64,000 bases of DNA from Geosiphon pyriformis (Eukaryota > Glomeromycota > Glomeromycetes > Archaeosporales > Geosiphonaceae). The notes under the pieces were generated by a model that was given only the letters and a program-made list of their open reading frames with translations, had not been told where the DNA came from and searched no databases. The translations under genes and the position numbers were made by a program. Shown in pieces: positions 21,872-35,429 of the stretch (position 1 is its first letter; the number at the start of each line of letters is the position of its first letter). Location: the NCBI GenBank assembly GCA_016748015.1, contig JAAOMT010000328.1, positions 636,955 to 700,954 on the forward strand. Reading direction: 5' to 3'.

Positions 21872-24800
21872 TTATTTTATAAAAATATTATATACAATTT
21901 TTATCAAATTGTATATATGTTTTAAATTATTATTTTTTACAAATTTTAAAAACACATAATAATTTTATAATGTTGTAAATAAATTTAAAAACATAAATAA
22001 AATATTTAACAACTTATTTTATATATTATTTATTATTGTATATATTATTTTATATATTATTATTAATTTAATATAATTTAAAATATATAAAAAACAATAT
22101 ATAAATATAAATTATTTAATAATAAATATTTTTTAATTATTATATATTTATTTATTTATTTTTAAATATACAATAAAAATCAATTATTATTATTATATAT
22201 AAAATTTAACTACTATTTAATATAATATAATTATTAAATAAGTTTTAAATTAAATATGTATTTTTTATATATAATTAAACACAATCGTTAAACCTAGTAA
22301 AAAAAAACACAAATTTAATTTAAGCTAAATTATATTGAAATTACAAAAACAAATTTATCAAAAAACTATTTTTTAAATAATTTTAATTATTTTAATATTA
22401 TTAAAAATTATATCAACTAATTATATAATAATTTTATTTTCTATTTTTTTAATTTTATGTAATAATTATAATTTATATTTATTATTTATAGTTTTAAATA
22501 CTATTATTATCAAAATTAATATTTTAAAAAGTATTATATTTAATAAAAAATTCTTAAATATTAATATTGTTTTAAGTATTAAAGTTTAAATTATTTGATT
22601 ATAGATTATTTAATATTGTTATATTTTTTTTTAAGTTTACTATTAGATTTAAAGTTTTTAAAATTTTTTTTATTAATATTAAGTTTTATATTAAGGTTTT
22701 TGTTTTTATAATTTATATTGTTGTTGTTTTACTAACTGCTTTTTTGTTGTTATTGTTGTTAATTTTATAATTGGTTTTTGTTTGGTTTTTTTAAAATTTA
22801 ATATAATTAATTTGGTTTTATTAATTAAATTTGTTAAGTTTTTTGGTGTTTTGATTTAATTAGTAATTAAATTAATTAATGTTTTTTGTTTTAATTGTAA
22901 AAATAAGAGATTTGTTTTTTGTTTTTTAAACTAAATTAAATAATATTGGCAAATTTATTAATAACTTAAATTTAAAAATTACAAAGCTTAATTTAAAGTT
23001 TAATTATAATAATAATAATAAAAATATTATAAATATTATTATTGATAATAAAATATATGTTTAAATAATAATTTTATAAAAATTTTAACTATTTAATATC
23101 AAGTTTTATATAAATAAAACTGTTATATAATTAAATAATTTAATAAAAACAGTAATTTATTAATTGTTTTTATGTAAAAAATATTTGTTAAAATAGGTTT
23201 TCTTTTATAAATTCAATTTAGTTTGGCTTTTACTAAATTAAATAACTAGTTATATATAATAAAAATAATAATTATTTTAAGTTTTTATATTTTAATTTAT
23301 AATTAATAATTGAATTATACTTTATAAAATCAATAAAAAAAAGATATTAAAGTTTTTTAAAAAAAATATTAATAATAATATATAATATTAATTATTATTT
23401 AATTGTATTTAATTGTATTTATATTATTTAATTAAAATTAATAAAATTTAATGTTGTTTTTTTGATAAGTTAATAATTTTTAATAAAATTAATTATAAAA
23501 TATATTTTTTTTTAAAATAAATTATTATAATATTAAATTATTTTATTATAATAATTAAATTACTAAATTTTTTTAATTATTATAATTAAAAATAATTGGT
23601 TTAAATTATTAAAATTTTAAGAATAATATATATAAATTATATTTAATTTTAAATAAAATTTTTGAATTTTTTAAAAATATATTTTATTAGAATTAATTTG
23701 GTTTTAATATATATATATTTTTTAATAATTTAATAAGTAAAACCTAATTACTATATAATATAATACAATAACTAAATATTTTAAACTAAATATAACTTAT
23801 ATATTTTTTATATATAACTAATTATTTAAATAGTTATATTATTATTAAAACTTAAATAAAATAAACAATATATATATATTTTAAAACTTATACTAAAAAT
23901 CTTAGTTATATTTAATAAAATAATTAGCAAATTATAATAAAAAATATTAAATTGTTATTATACATAAATTTAAACTTATTTATATCAGTTTTATATTTAA
24001 ATATACATTATTATCAGCCGAAATTTAAGATATTATTTGACATAAAATTAGTTTTTTAATTTTTATTATTAATTAGTATATATTATTATTTTAATTTATT
24101 ATTTATTATCTTATTAAATTATCTGAATTATTATTTAATCAATAATTTAATTTGTACAAAACACAAATAAAACCAAATTGTAATAATTAAATTATGTAAT
24201 ATACTGAACTATTTAATATTAAAATATTCAACAGTTTACTGAAATAACTCCTAATTTGTAAAAATAACTTGTAGTTTAACAAAATATATTTTTAGTTTAT
24301 TAAGAAATTAAAAAAAATATATATATTAAATTATAAAATAATATTATAACAAATTATATAAAAGAAGAATTAATATTTTTTATTAAATATTTTAGTTAGA
24401 ATTATTCTTTTTACAAATTAATTACAATAAAACTTGTTTTAAAAAACATAAAAATTCTTAATTATTCTTGTTTAAAAATTTATTATTCTATACTAATAAT
24501 CTAAAATTAATTAAGTATTAATTTTAGTAATTATTAGTAATTTTTAAGTCTAAATTCAAAACAATTTTTTTAACATATTTCTTGTTTTTTTTTGGTTATT
24601 TTCTTTTATCTTTTTTTTTATTTTTTTTATATTATTGAAAAGTCTACAGTCAAGATTTTTCTGTAGAAAAATTAACTTTATAACAAAATAACTATATACA
24701 ATTTTAAAAAACTTACAAATAAAATTTTTTTGTAAAAAAATTAATTTTTATTACAAAATAACTATCCAAGTAATTGACATAAAATTGGCTATTTTATTAT

Positions 24801-25204
24801 AAGTTTAATAGTATATATAGTTTAAAGTATTAAGAGATACTTTGAAAAAAAATTAACTTATTAAAGGTTTATTAATTTTTATCAACAATAGAATTAATAA
24901 TAAAACAATATTAATAATATTAAAAAAAGGATAAAAAAATCTTTGATAACATAATTAAATTTTATTATAATATTTAATAATTAAATTATATACAAAATTA
25001 ATATACTTTCTTAGAACTAACAAAAATTATTAAAACCAATTTTTAAAAACAAAATTTTTGTAAAAAATTATATATAAATTAATTAATATTAATAAATATA
25101 AAAAAATAGATTTTAATTTTAAATGTTTTTTTTAAGCTAAAATTATTTAAAACTTTTAAATTATAATTAAAAATAAGAATATTAACTTATAAAATAATAA
25201 TATT
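21431..25204. other. AT-rich desert between the AN1 gene and LINE1
   Basis: Nearly all A and T. An (ATT)n microsatellite lies at 21827-21870. A T-rich stretch at 22630-22920 with GTTGTTGTT and GGTTTTTG runs looks like heavily C-to-T decayed former coding DNA, but no family is recognisable. The right part holds copy B of the dispersed AT-rich repeat. No gene or RNA is seen. Confidence 0.55.
23750..25140 (+). repeat. Dispersed AT-rich repeat, copy B
   Basis: Matches copy A (11930-13110) in the same orientation and copy C (41310-41740) inverted. The best block against copy C is 24060-24400, sharing ATTAGTATATATTATTATTT and the spaced motifs AGTTTAACAAAATATATTTTTAGTTTATTAA. It ends shortly before LINE1. 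No ORF. Confidence 0.6.
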
Positions 25205-28200
25205 TAAAAAATTTCTTTTTTTCTTATATCTAAAATTTTTCAAAGAGCATTTTTTCAAAAAAAAAGTTTTTATTTTTTTTAATTATATTTCTTTCAATAT
25301 TTTTTAAGCTAATAATCCTTTTGTAATAAATTTAAAATCTGCTTTAAATAGCAATATATCTAAGAAAAAAGTGCCCAAAAGGGCTCTTTATGATTCTGTT
25401 GGTGGTATTTTTTCTCAGAAAAAGAGAATTTCTATGAGCAATATTAAACATTTTGGTAATAAAAAAAATTTTTTTGGTTAAATTTGGTCTTAATAGTAAT
25501 ATGTATTCGAATATAAATAGTGAGTCTAGTGACAATAAAATTAATAATACTATAATAAGATCTAATAATGGTTTTTTTTTGGCTTAGCTATAACAACTTT
25601 TAAAACTAAAAGATTTAATACTGGTTTAAATGATGGTTTTTTTATTAGTATAATTAACTTTGGAATAAATAAAAATATAAATTTCTTCCCTTTTTTTTTT
25701 AATATTTCTCTTAACAAAAAATAAATTGACCTTAAAATAATAAAGATTTAGGTTAAGATGGCTGTTAAAAAATTTTTTATATTAGATATTAATTTTTTAG
25801 TTATGGAAAAAAAATTAACAATAACAAAAACTCAGTTTATTAAAAAATTTTTTTATCAATTAATGGTTTTAGAAAGACCACTATTTCTTTAAAATTTAAA
25901 AAGATTATTAGATTAATATTTACTTTAGAAGAAAACATAGAAAAGATTGTATTATTGACCAGAAAAAAAAATTTATCATAAACAATAATGTTAAAAAACA
26001 AGAATTTCATTTAAATCAGACTATGGTTATTAAAAAATTCTTATAGATATACCAAAAAAAATAATTATTATTACAGTATTTGAATTTAGTTAAATTGTGT
26101 TCATTAAATTGTAATTTATTGAGCTGTGGCAGAAGACTATAGTAAAATTTACTGAATTGGCTCAAGCAGATTAATTAATGACTAAATAGTTATTTTTAAT
26201 TGGAAAAAATTCAATATGTGTGACAAAAACTGTAAAAAATTGTAAAGTTTAAATGTTAAGAAATTAGTTTAAGACATTTCTGTTTACTCTATCTGTAAGA
26301 ACAACTGTTTATAATTTTGGTGGTTTATTAAAAAAACTGATGAGAAAACTTGTATTATTAACTATTTATTTGAATTTAACAATAGAGTTTACTATGTAGT
26401 AATTAAATTTGATTTAGAAAAAAAATTGAAATCAGCTTTTCATATGAAGCTTATTCTAGATGATATCAAATTATCTTGGGTTAAAATAAATCTGGTTGTT
26501 GTAAAAAATATGGGCATTTCAGTTATTTATCTCTTAAATGTGATTTTTCAGGCCCATTTGTCTTTATTTTAAAAAAGTCTATAAAAAAAATGTTTTAAAC
26601 AAGAACTATCTTTAATTGGCTTATTTTTACATAAAAAAAATGTTTTTATTACCTGCTCTGCTGCCTTTAATGGCAAATTTTGGGCACAAATAGTCTTTTT
26701 AATTGTCAATTCTGCTGGTATTCACTTTGGTTTTCTCTTTAAGTCTTCTTTTTTTAGTGGTTTTTATTTTGACAATGTTTTTCTAATATTATATAACATA
26801 TTTTCTATTAGTGATTGGCTAATTTCTTTAGAATTATTAGCTAATTAGATATTGATAATTGTATGCAAGCTAAGTAGTATAAAATTAGTACTTTTTATAT
26901 TTGTTTTCTCTCCTTTTTCTTCTACATTGATAGATTTTTTGGCTTTTGGTGCAAATATAACTTCAAATTTGGTTACAAACACTTTTATAATATCTTTTTT
27001 TTACATGAAATTGAATGTGGTTCTGAATAATTCACAAGGTTTGTTTATCTTTTTTTTATTAATAATAGCAGAGATTTTAGTTTTGGGCTTGAATAGTTTA
27101 AAGATTTTGACCATTAAAATTGAAGATCTGGAATTTAAGATGATTGCTCTTAAAGTTTCTATTAGCTTAGTTTTAACTAAGTTAAATCAGTTGTATACTA
27201 GCTCAGATTTCTTATCACTTTTTTATTTCAATAACTAATTTGATTTGGAAGTTTGCTATATGCAATATTAAATGCATAAACAATTCTACTAAACAAAAAA
27301 ATGTTATTTATTAATACAGAATCAAGAGTAATTTAATATCTATTGTTATTAAAACAAAGCTAAAAAAGAGAATTCATTCTTGAATAACAAGCAAATTTAA
27401 TAGAATTAAGATCTTTATCTTGAGTATTGATTCTAATTACCTGAATTCTGATATTGCTATAATAATTAATAGTAACATTGCTAAACATATTTACAAAATT
27501 TCAAAAATAACTGATTGGCTTTTGTTAATATGTCTGCTGTTTAAAAATAGTCTTCTTGTTTTTATTATGCATTTATACACTGGAGCTATTTTGGAAAAAA
27601 ATTTGATTTAGTCTTGTAAAATTAATTCAATGATGGCTAAAACTTTAAACAATAGTGCTTTTATGGTTCTTGATAATAACTTTAATTGAAATAATTCTGG
27701 TTGTAGTATAAGTTTCAAAAATTTTTTGAATATAAGATTATACAACTTTTTAAGTGGTTTTTTAGTATACAAGATATCTATGTGGTCCAATTCTAAGGAT
27801 ATTAATAAGTATATAAACTTTATTTTAGTTAGTAATAATCTTTAGAGTTAATTTATTAATTAACAGATTTATAGTCTAAACGAGTTTTTCAATATTAATA
27901 ATATGATTGTTTCAGTGAACATTGGTTTGGAAAAATTTCTGAGCTTTTAACTTATTTTAATGTACAAACAGACTGTCAAAAATAGATGAAAATTCAAAGT
28001 CAGTAGTATTGGCAAAGAAATCTAAAAAAAATTTGAAAATTTGTTACTAGTTATTGCTATGGCTGCTGCCAATAACTTTAAAAGCTATAAAAAAAGATTT
28101 GACATTAATAGAATATAAAGACTGCTTAACCAAATGATATTTTCTGCTGCCAAAACTGCTTTTTTGAAAACATAATACAGAAATAAAAATGCAATCAAAT

Positions 28201-30517
28201 GTACTGTATCTTTTAGTTTTTACAAGCTAGAATTGTTAATATTTAGGATATTAAAAACATGTAAATTAGATGATTTAAAAAATTTTCAGGCTTTGTTTAA
28301 CAAATAGTTGAATTGAATTCTAACCAAATAGCTGAGTTTAAAAAAATTTTTAATAACAACTGTAGCAAAATTTTGATTAAACAATCATTGACTTATTTTA
28401 GGAAGTATTATAAATTTTATAAAATATCAGAAGTTAAGGCAATTAAAAACTTTTGTATTAAGACTACTATTATTAAATACATAAAAGTTTTTGTCAGTAA
28501 CAAAAGTCAGATAATAAAAAACATGCTAGAACAGCTTTTTAGAAAGATTGTACTGAATTTTTTGGTCGATAATAGTGATTTAGTTTTGAAATCCAATTTG
28601 GTTAAGTGCAGAGTTGATTTAATTATAGAAAATTGAACCAGAAAATATACTGTTAAGAATTTTATTCTTCTTTATTGGCAGAAACAATTAGTGTTCTTTG
28701 ACTATGTTAAAAATATTTTCTGGTATTATAGAAATTATTGGTCTTGACAAATTTTTGTTGGTGGTTAAGAATCTCTCCAATAATAAAGCTTTAAACTGTT
28801 TAATATTTTTAATAAGATGTAGAAGTATTATAACAAACATGTTTTGCTTCTTTTTTAAGTTTACTTAATTTGTGCTTGGTAACAAAATTTGTTTTTAATG
28901 TTTGGAAGAAAGCTTGAATATTAATAATTTCAAAGTCTTATAAATAGGAAAGAGTTTTGACAAATACTAGATTAATTGCTCTTATTAAAACCATGAGAAA
29001 AATTTTCTTAAAAGTTTTATTTGATCAGATATCTAAGATTTGCAGTAAGAATAGTGTTTGCATGGAAACAATTTTTTGGTTTTGAAAAATATGTTAACTC
29101 AATCTCCTATTTTCACTGTTGGTTTTGTGGTAAAGATATCTTAAAAAAGAGAAAAAAAATCTGATTAGTGCTTTAAAATATGTATAAAGTTTATAATTTA
29201 GTAAAACAATCATATTTGGAAGGAAGTTTGAAAAAAATCAAGATATGTATAAAGATTATTAAGTTTTATGATCATATTTATAACAGCCACAAAAATAGAA
29301 TAATAATAAATTTTGGTTTGTTTAAAGATTACATAATTAATAATGAACTAGATTAAGGTAAAGTTTTTTTGTCTTTTCTTTAAAAAAATTTTTATAATTT
29401 TTTTTTGTGTAAAGTAAAAAAACATAACTCAATTTTTAAATACTATATGAATTTCAAATTTGTTGTTAGAACTAACAGAATTGAATCTAATGTAAATTTG
29501 ATTTTTTTTTTGGCTGTTGGTATTTTTGTAAATAATACAATCTGAATTGACAATTATTGTACAGCTATACAAAATATTTTGAACATTGCCAGTAAGTTTT
29601 TTAATATTATAAACATTTTAATAAACACAGAAAAGACAGTAACTATTTTAATATATCCAAAATTTAGTAGTGTTTCTTTAAGTAGAAGTGAATTTCTTAT
29701 TTTAATTACTAAAGCTGGTAAAACTCATTAGTATTTGGGTATTTTTTTGTTAACTAAAAATCTCTTTGGTCTAAGTATAAAGAAAGCCAACTTGGATGTA
29801 AAGTTTTTTTTATTAATAATCTTGTATAAAATTATATCAAACAAACAGTTTTTTTATTTGGTTATAGCAGTTTTACAATTAATTATTGAATACAAAACTC
29901 AATTTAGTTTTGTTAATAAGAGTACATATAACAAATAAAACTGTTTAATTGAAAAAAATTTGAAAGCCAAGGCCAATCTACTAAGTGATTTTCTTAATAA
30001 GACTATGTATTATCTATTATTGTACAATTTAAAATTTTTTAATCAGATCCAAATAAAAAGAAAGATGGCATCAGTTATGAGTTTTGCTAATATTAAAGGT
30101 GTTTTAAATTGGCTTTTCGACACAAGTTGTTAAATTTACAGGTATTAAATTGGGTTTTTTAGAATATTTTTCAATTTTCTGTCAAGTTAAAAGTTAACTC
30201 TGCAAACAATTTTCTTGTTAGTATAACTCAAATTTTTTTACACAATAATATCTCTCTAAATAATGGTTTACCTAATATTTTTTGTCTTAAAAAAAAAGTT
30301 TTTGTTATAGATATTTTGGATTAGATAAAATATTTTCAAATTTTTAGATCTTTTAAGTATTTTGACATAATTTTTGCAAATCAGTTTTTAAACAGTCATG
30401 GTAAATGTTTTTTAAAAAAAATTTTTACCATTGAAAGTAGTTGGATTTTAAGAGTCTGATTTTTTTTTGGTTTGTACAAGTTTTGGAGTTTGTCAAGAAT
30501 AATGGTTTGGTTCATAG
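25205..30517 (+). mobile_element. LINE1: heavily decayed Tad/I-like LINE, 3' part missing
   Basis: Alignable from its 5' end (AAAAAATTTCTTTTTTTCTT) through ORF1 and most of ORF2 with LINE2 (45986-52794), but far richer in A and T. ORF1 traces begin near 25345 (lysine-rich, SQKKRIS). A CCHC-like knuckle is near 26495 and the hydrophobic C-terminus is the frame 26852-27238. ORF2 has ETK at about 27310, the palm remnant FVNN at 29525-29536 (FVDD in LINE2) and MASVMSFANIKGVLN near 30065. Similarity stops at 30517, where LTR element copy 2 begins, so the RNase H and C-terminal zinc region are absent. Every frame is full of stops. Confidence 0.85.
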
Positions 30518-31400
30518 TGTTACTCATAAAAAGAAAACAGATAGAGAAAATAACAGACCAATAAGAAAATAGTATTTAGCATGTGAGCACATTGCTTAGC
30601 AATATGAAGCAATGTCAGAAATTATGGCACATTGCTCAGCAAGGTGGAGCAATGTCAGAAAACATGGCACATTACTCAGCAATATGGAGCAATATTAGAA
30701 AATTAGAGCACATCATTCAGCAATGTGAGCATTGCTTAAGAAATCATAGCATATTGCTTGGAAATGTAAACGATCTTGTAGAACATCAATTATGTATATA
30801 TAATAGTAGCGTTAAAAGTAGAAAAAGCAGAATCCATCAGTTAGAAACCTTCTATATTACAAATATCAATAAATAATTATTCACTATTTCAATTCACTCT
30901 TCACTATCAGCACTTCATGTTGATAGTAATTAATACTTAACCACACTGGAACAATAGCTCTTGATCATGGCTATTGACGGGATACTAACTTGCAAATCAC
31001 CTTGGCTTATTTTTTACATTTCTTTATTTTCTTCTATTTCTTTTATTTGATTTTGTTGTATATTAATTGATTAAAAGCACTGAATTATTGATGTCATGGA
31101 TAGCTTGATAAAAGACCCAGAGATAAGAGTAGCATTATATATATTATTGGATAGCTTACCAGAAGAGCACAACTGCCAGAATAAATCTGGCCACCAAGCT
31201 GAGAAAAAAATTGGGAAACAACTTATACAAACTAACTGTGAATAACATCAACAAAAAATCTCTGTCCATTATACAAAGAACTCAACTCCAAAACCTTCAG
31301 ATACAACCAACATACCAGTATTACCAGTATTATCAATCAATTGAGCACCAAGTTATGGGTTTGTTATTTGCTATAAGACTCCAAATAAGCACCTGTAACA
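30518..31400 (+). repeat. 5' LTR of copy 2
   Basis: U3 (about 30575-30770) consists of ATTGCTNAGCAAT inverted repeats separated by GGAGCAATGTCAGAAA-like spacers, unlike the U3 of other copies. A TATA-like TATGTATATATA motif is at about 30791. R/U5 is shared with the family. By eye it differs from the 3' LTR at about 77 positions with no gaps, all but one being transitions. Confidence 0.92.
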
Positions 31401-31402
31401 TT

Positions 31403-31420
31403 TGGTGCTCCCTGTGAGAT
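31403..31420 (+). other. tRNA primer-binding site of copy 2
   Basis: TGGTGCTCCCTGTGAGAT begins two bases after the LTR. Its complement reads as a tRNA 3' end: CCA, discriminator A, a 7-nt acceptor strand AGGGAGC and a T-stem strand CTCAC beginning with the C that pairs G53. That fits the universal tRNA layout. I cannot assign the amino acid from sequence alone. Confidence 0.75.
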
Positions 31421-31461
31421 ATAATCTTACAGAGAACCAGCACCAACAACTCCATCCAAAA

Positions 31462-33245
31462 GTGGCAGAATCAGAAAACATAGGAGCAAACCATTTAGGA
31501 TTCACAAAATTCTTATTTTAACACTACTGTCAACACTTGGGATTAACCCCGAATCACATATTAGCAGAATCAGTCTTCAACTTTTACATCAATGAAAAAA
31601 TTGCCTACTTATTAGGAACAGCAACAAATACTGAATCAGCAAGAGAAACTTTTTACAACAAATTAATCCAAAACAGCAGCTTACCAACAAACTATAATTT
31701 TGCATCTATCATTACTGAGATTAATAAAGAAATTGAACATCACATCCAACAGAGATACTCAATTATCTATGCAAGTAAAGACAAAGGGAAACTACAAATA
31801 CCAGTAGTAATACCCAAAGAAATACAACCACCCACTTGAAAGAAACACAGAGTTGAATCACCTACCAATCCATCATATCATTATACTCCTGGAAGCACCA
31901 TCAATATCGCATCAACAGGTGCGTCCACATCGAATGTGACATCAACATTTGGATGATTCCTATTTCAAAGTAAACAAAGAAAAGAAGACTTATTAGGACC
32001 ATATGGCGCATATTTTGAAGGATTTAAATCATGATCACCAACATCATCAGGATTTTGATCACTGCCACTTTAACCAGATTTCAGAACCGTGAGTCCTTGG
32101 GAAGTCACAGAATCAGAAAGAAAACAAGAAAAAGAGGAAGAAGAATCTGAGGATCAGGAATTTACATACCAAAACCCGATCCCAGAAAACCCAAAATTTA
32201 AAACCCCAAACATTCAAACTTCAAAAAATCCAAACCAAGAAAATCCGGAAATCAAAATGCCAAATTTTCAAGCTTAGCCAAATCAGAACAACCAAAACTC
32301 CAACTTAATTAATCAACAAAACTTACCTCTAGTAATTGTCATTGATCAACTACCAATTAATCCAATAGCCAAACCTATACAACAACTGCTTCAACAGCCA
32401 CCACAACAACCCAACTTAGACCCAATAGCCTACACACCAATTGCAAAACTTGACAATTTTATCAGCAAAGAGGACGACGCTCAAGTATGGCTGAATGACG
32501 TGGAAAAAGCCATTGCAGCCAACAGATGGAATAACACCCAAGCAATGCAAGTCATTCCCTACTTCCTCAAGGATACCACTGATTCATGGTATCAGAGCTT
32601 GATTAATAAACCACAAGACTTCAATATTTTCAAAGTGGAATTTTTAAGATACTTCAGCAACAATAACAGTATTAATTGCCTAGTCAATACATTTACCACC
32701 ATAAAGCAAGGAGAAACTGAAGCAGTTACTACTTACCTAGAATGCTTCCATAGAAACCTGTGCCAAATTCAAGCAATTAATGCCAACTATTTTACAACAC
32801 CACAGATTCTCAACCAGTTTATCCATGGTTTGCACAGCAGTATCTTGCAACATGTACATCTATTGCATCTAGGCACCCTTCAAGACGCAGTTACCCACAC
32901 CAGAGATTTTGAATCAGCTGAGTTAAAAGCCAACCACACCCAAGCCATTAATCTAGTGATGAACAGATTATCTGAATTGGATTCCAAATTGGAGAAATTC
33001 AGTAAAACAATTAATCAGAAGATAGAGAGATACTTAGTTAACAACAATCAGACAATTTATCAACCACCACAACAATGCAATAATTAAGGAAACTCTAATT
33101 ATCCACAGAACCAACCATGTCTATCTTCATCAACCAATCAACAGTGACAACAAGAAATGCATATCTGCTACTATTGTGGTAAACAAGGACATATCCAAAT
33201 CGACTGCCACCAGCATATAAATAACCAATGATCAGGAAATCAATA
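31462..33245 (+). pseudogene. gag pseudogene of copy 2
   Basis: N-terminal frames (31537-31839) have ESVFNFYINEKIAYLL. A charged, proline-rich linker follows at 32089-32277. The capsid-type core (32500-33087) has DDAQVWLNDVEKAIAANRW and FKVEFLRYFSNNNSINC. A canonical zinc knuckle CYYCGKQGHIQIDC lies near 33170-33210. Family role: RNA packaging and particle assembly. Four or more in-frame stops break the gene, for example TTTAACACT at 31515-31523 where copy 1 has CAA, and TAA at 33086. No ATG at the conserved N-terminus; GTG occurs in all copies. Confidence 0.85.
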
Positions 33246-33749
33246 TCAAAATCCTGATTGCTGGTTCCAATTTTGAATCATCAATCAAACTCAGCACAAT
33301 ATCAAACCACTTACCTGCTGATGATGCAGCAACCAATCTATCAACCATCAGCATATCAAAACCCAATTTATCAACCACAAACAATTTACCAGCCACAGCC
33401 ACCAGTAATATATTAACCACAGCCACAAGTAATCTATTAGCCTCAACAATCAATCCAAACACCACTCCAAAATCCAGCTCAAATGACATTAGGAGATCCC
33501 AGATCCAGAATCACCCAAAACTGGAGATCAGTAATGATCATTCACCAACCAATTCCCAGCTTTTTTTACCAATCCACTGGATCATGCTCTTGGAATTTGG
33601 GTACTGGTTTCAACCAAAACCCAAATTTCCAACACTATTTAAGTCTTCTGGTTACTCCAGAAAATGCCACCACCAACAATCCAGAACCCCATCAACAAAT
33701 AACACTTACCAACAACATCCCACCAGCAACCATTACCAACAATGAATCA

Positions 33750-34200
33750 TTGGCCACCATCTTTCTCTTTGAACTCGAAGAAACCACAACAGTACTGCTA
33801 TTCAGTGGAGCTGCTCTAAAAGAAAAACCCATCACGGCTATGTACACTAATGCAAAAGTTAATGGACACTTCATCAAACTAATCTTAGATAGTGAATCAG
33901 CTGGCAGTATTATTACTAGACAACTCATGGATCAATTAGGTTGCTAAGTTGATCACACTGCCAGTGCCAGAATTATCACAGCTAATGGAGCAACCAAAAC
34001 ATCCATTAGAGAGATTAACAATTTATCCATAGAAGTCAATGGCATTATTATACCAATTAAGGTACTGGTAATGGAAGCCACCCAGTACCAAGCCCTCATT
34101 GGCAACAACTGGCTGTCTAAAGCCAGTGCCATTATGGACTGGAACACGCAAAAGGTTTAACTCAGTCAACATAACCAACATACAAAAGTACCAGCCATCT
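33750..34200 (+). pseudogene. Retroviral-type aspartic protease domain of copy 2
   Basis: LLFSGAALKEKPITAMY precedes the active-site strand LILDSESAGSII. The expected D-S/T-G triplet is D-S-E at 33888-33896, explained by one G-to-A change. After a stop at 33945 the frame continues with GNNWLSKASAIMDW, the C-terminal protease/flap-return region typical of gypsy-like proteases. It follows gag in the same frame group and precedes the Cys-rich segment. Inactive by sequence. Confidence 0.82.
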
Positions 34201-34559
34201 GTGGTCACTTTAAATCAAATTATTTCTCCACACTATTGATTGAATTGGAAGAAGAAAAACTGAAACCTACCTGGGAGGTGTACCAAGTGTTGTGGGCCAA
34301 CAATGACCACAACAAACTGCTGCCAATACTATTGTGGGACAAGCCAGTAAAAGGAAAACAAAGAGAAGAACCCACCTGGGAAACTAACAATCTGACATAA
34401 ACTGACAATAATGACAGTGAACTGACAGTAAATTGGGAGTGGGAAGAAGATAAAGGAAGAGACAAAGGGAAAGGGAAAGAAAAAGACACTACCCAAGCCA
34501 ACAATACTTATATTCCAAACACTTACACTCCACCACAACAGTTTACCTATCGCTAACCC

Positions 34560-35215
34560 AAATTAATATGCATTAATTGTGGCAAAAAATTGTCATCAAT
34601 GGGCACATGCTGTAGCAATAATGAAGAATATCAAATAGTGACCAAATTTTACTGTTATGTATGCATTATAGAATGCTTTGGACGACTGAAAAGACAAGAA
34701 AAATGGGACAACAAATCTTGTCTAGCTTGTGGTGAAACCTTACTTGATGAAGGAATGTGGAATGACATTTCTGGTCGAGGAGAAACATGCAACACTTTGT
34801 GTCAGTACACGATCCTCATCAGTGACTGGATCAAGAAAAGAACTCCAATAGAAGCTGCTTGGAGAAGAGCTGTGCAGTGATTAGACAGTTGCCCACACAA
34901 CAATGACAAGATCTGGAAAATGACAATGGCCAAGATAGAAGGAACATCACCTGAAAAAATCAGAGAAATCAAAAACAATCCACCAGAACCCATAAAACTT
35001 AACTGGGACTCAGAACCAGTCATAAATTTTCTAGATCCAGAACAATTTCATGAACACTACCAAAAGTTAGCACTCACAAGAGAAGAGCAAGAGCAATATC
35101 TAGAACAATTGAATACTCGACTATGTTAACACTGCCTAATTCCTTGTGACTTTCAATATTGTAATGAGTGTGACCTTATTTACAATCCACCATCATGCAT
35201 GATCTACACAATCTT
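34560..35215 (+). pseudogene. Cys-rich (putative zinc-binding) segment of copy 2 pol
   Basis: An uncommon insertion between protease and dUTPase. The main block (34569-34879) has CINCGKKL, a CC pair, CYVCIIEC, CLACGETLL and CNTLC. The second (about 35125-35200) has CLIPCDFQYCNECD. Cys-x2-Cys spacings suggest several zinc sites. The segment recurs in the same place in copies 1 and 3, so it belongs to the element. An acidic and lysine-rich stretch (34430-34500) precedes it. I do not recognise the family and give no function. Confidence 0.7.
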
Positions 35216-35429
35216 AAAAGAAAACAAACCAATGAGCAGCTGCATGTCAAAATCGGAATCAGTTTTCAATTCCAATTCAAACTTTGACAATGACGACAAC
35301 AAAAATAATAGTTCCAGCTTCACTTCAATTAGCAACACAAATTATGACAATTCAAACTCTAATTCATACTCCAAAACATTTATCACACTTTCTGATCTTA
35401 CCAAGAAGCATGAACTGAAATGGTTCAGC

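Noticed and set aside
25344-25535. Minus-strand frame at the start of LINE1
   Set aside because: Antisense to the LINE1 ORF1 start, which aligns with LINE2 on the plus strand.
34220-34538. Minus-strand hydrophobic, serine-rich frames opposite copy 2
   Set aside because: Antisense of the lysine- and glutamate-rich linker. No independent support.
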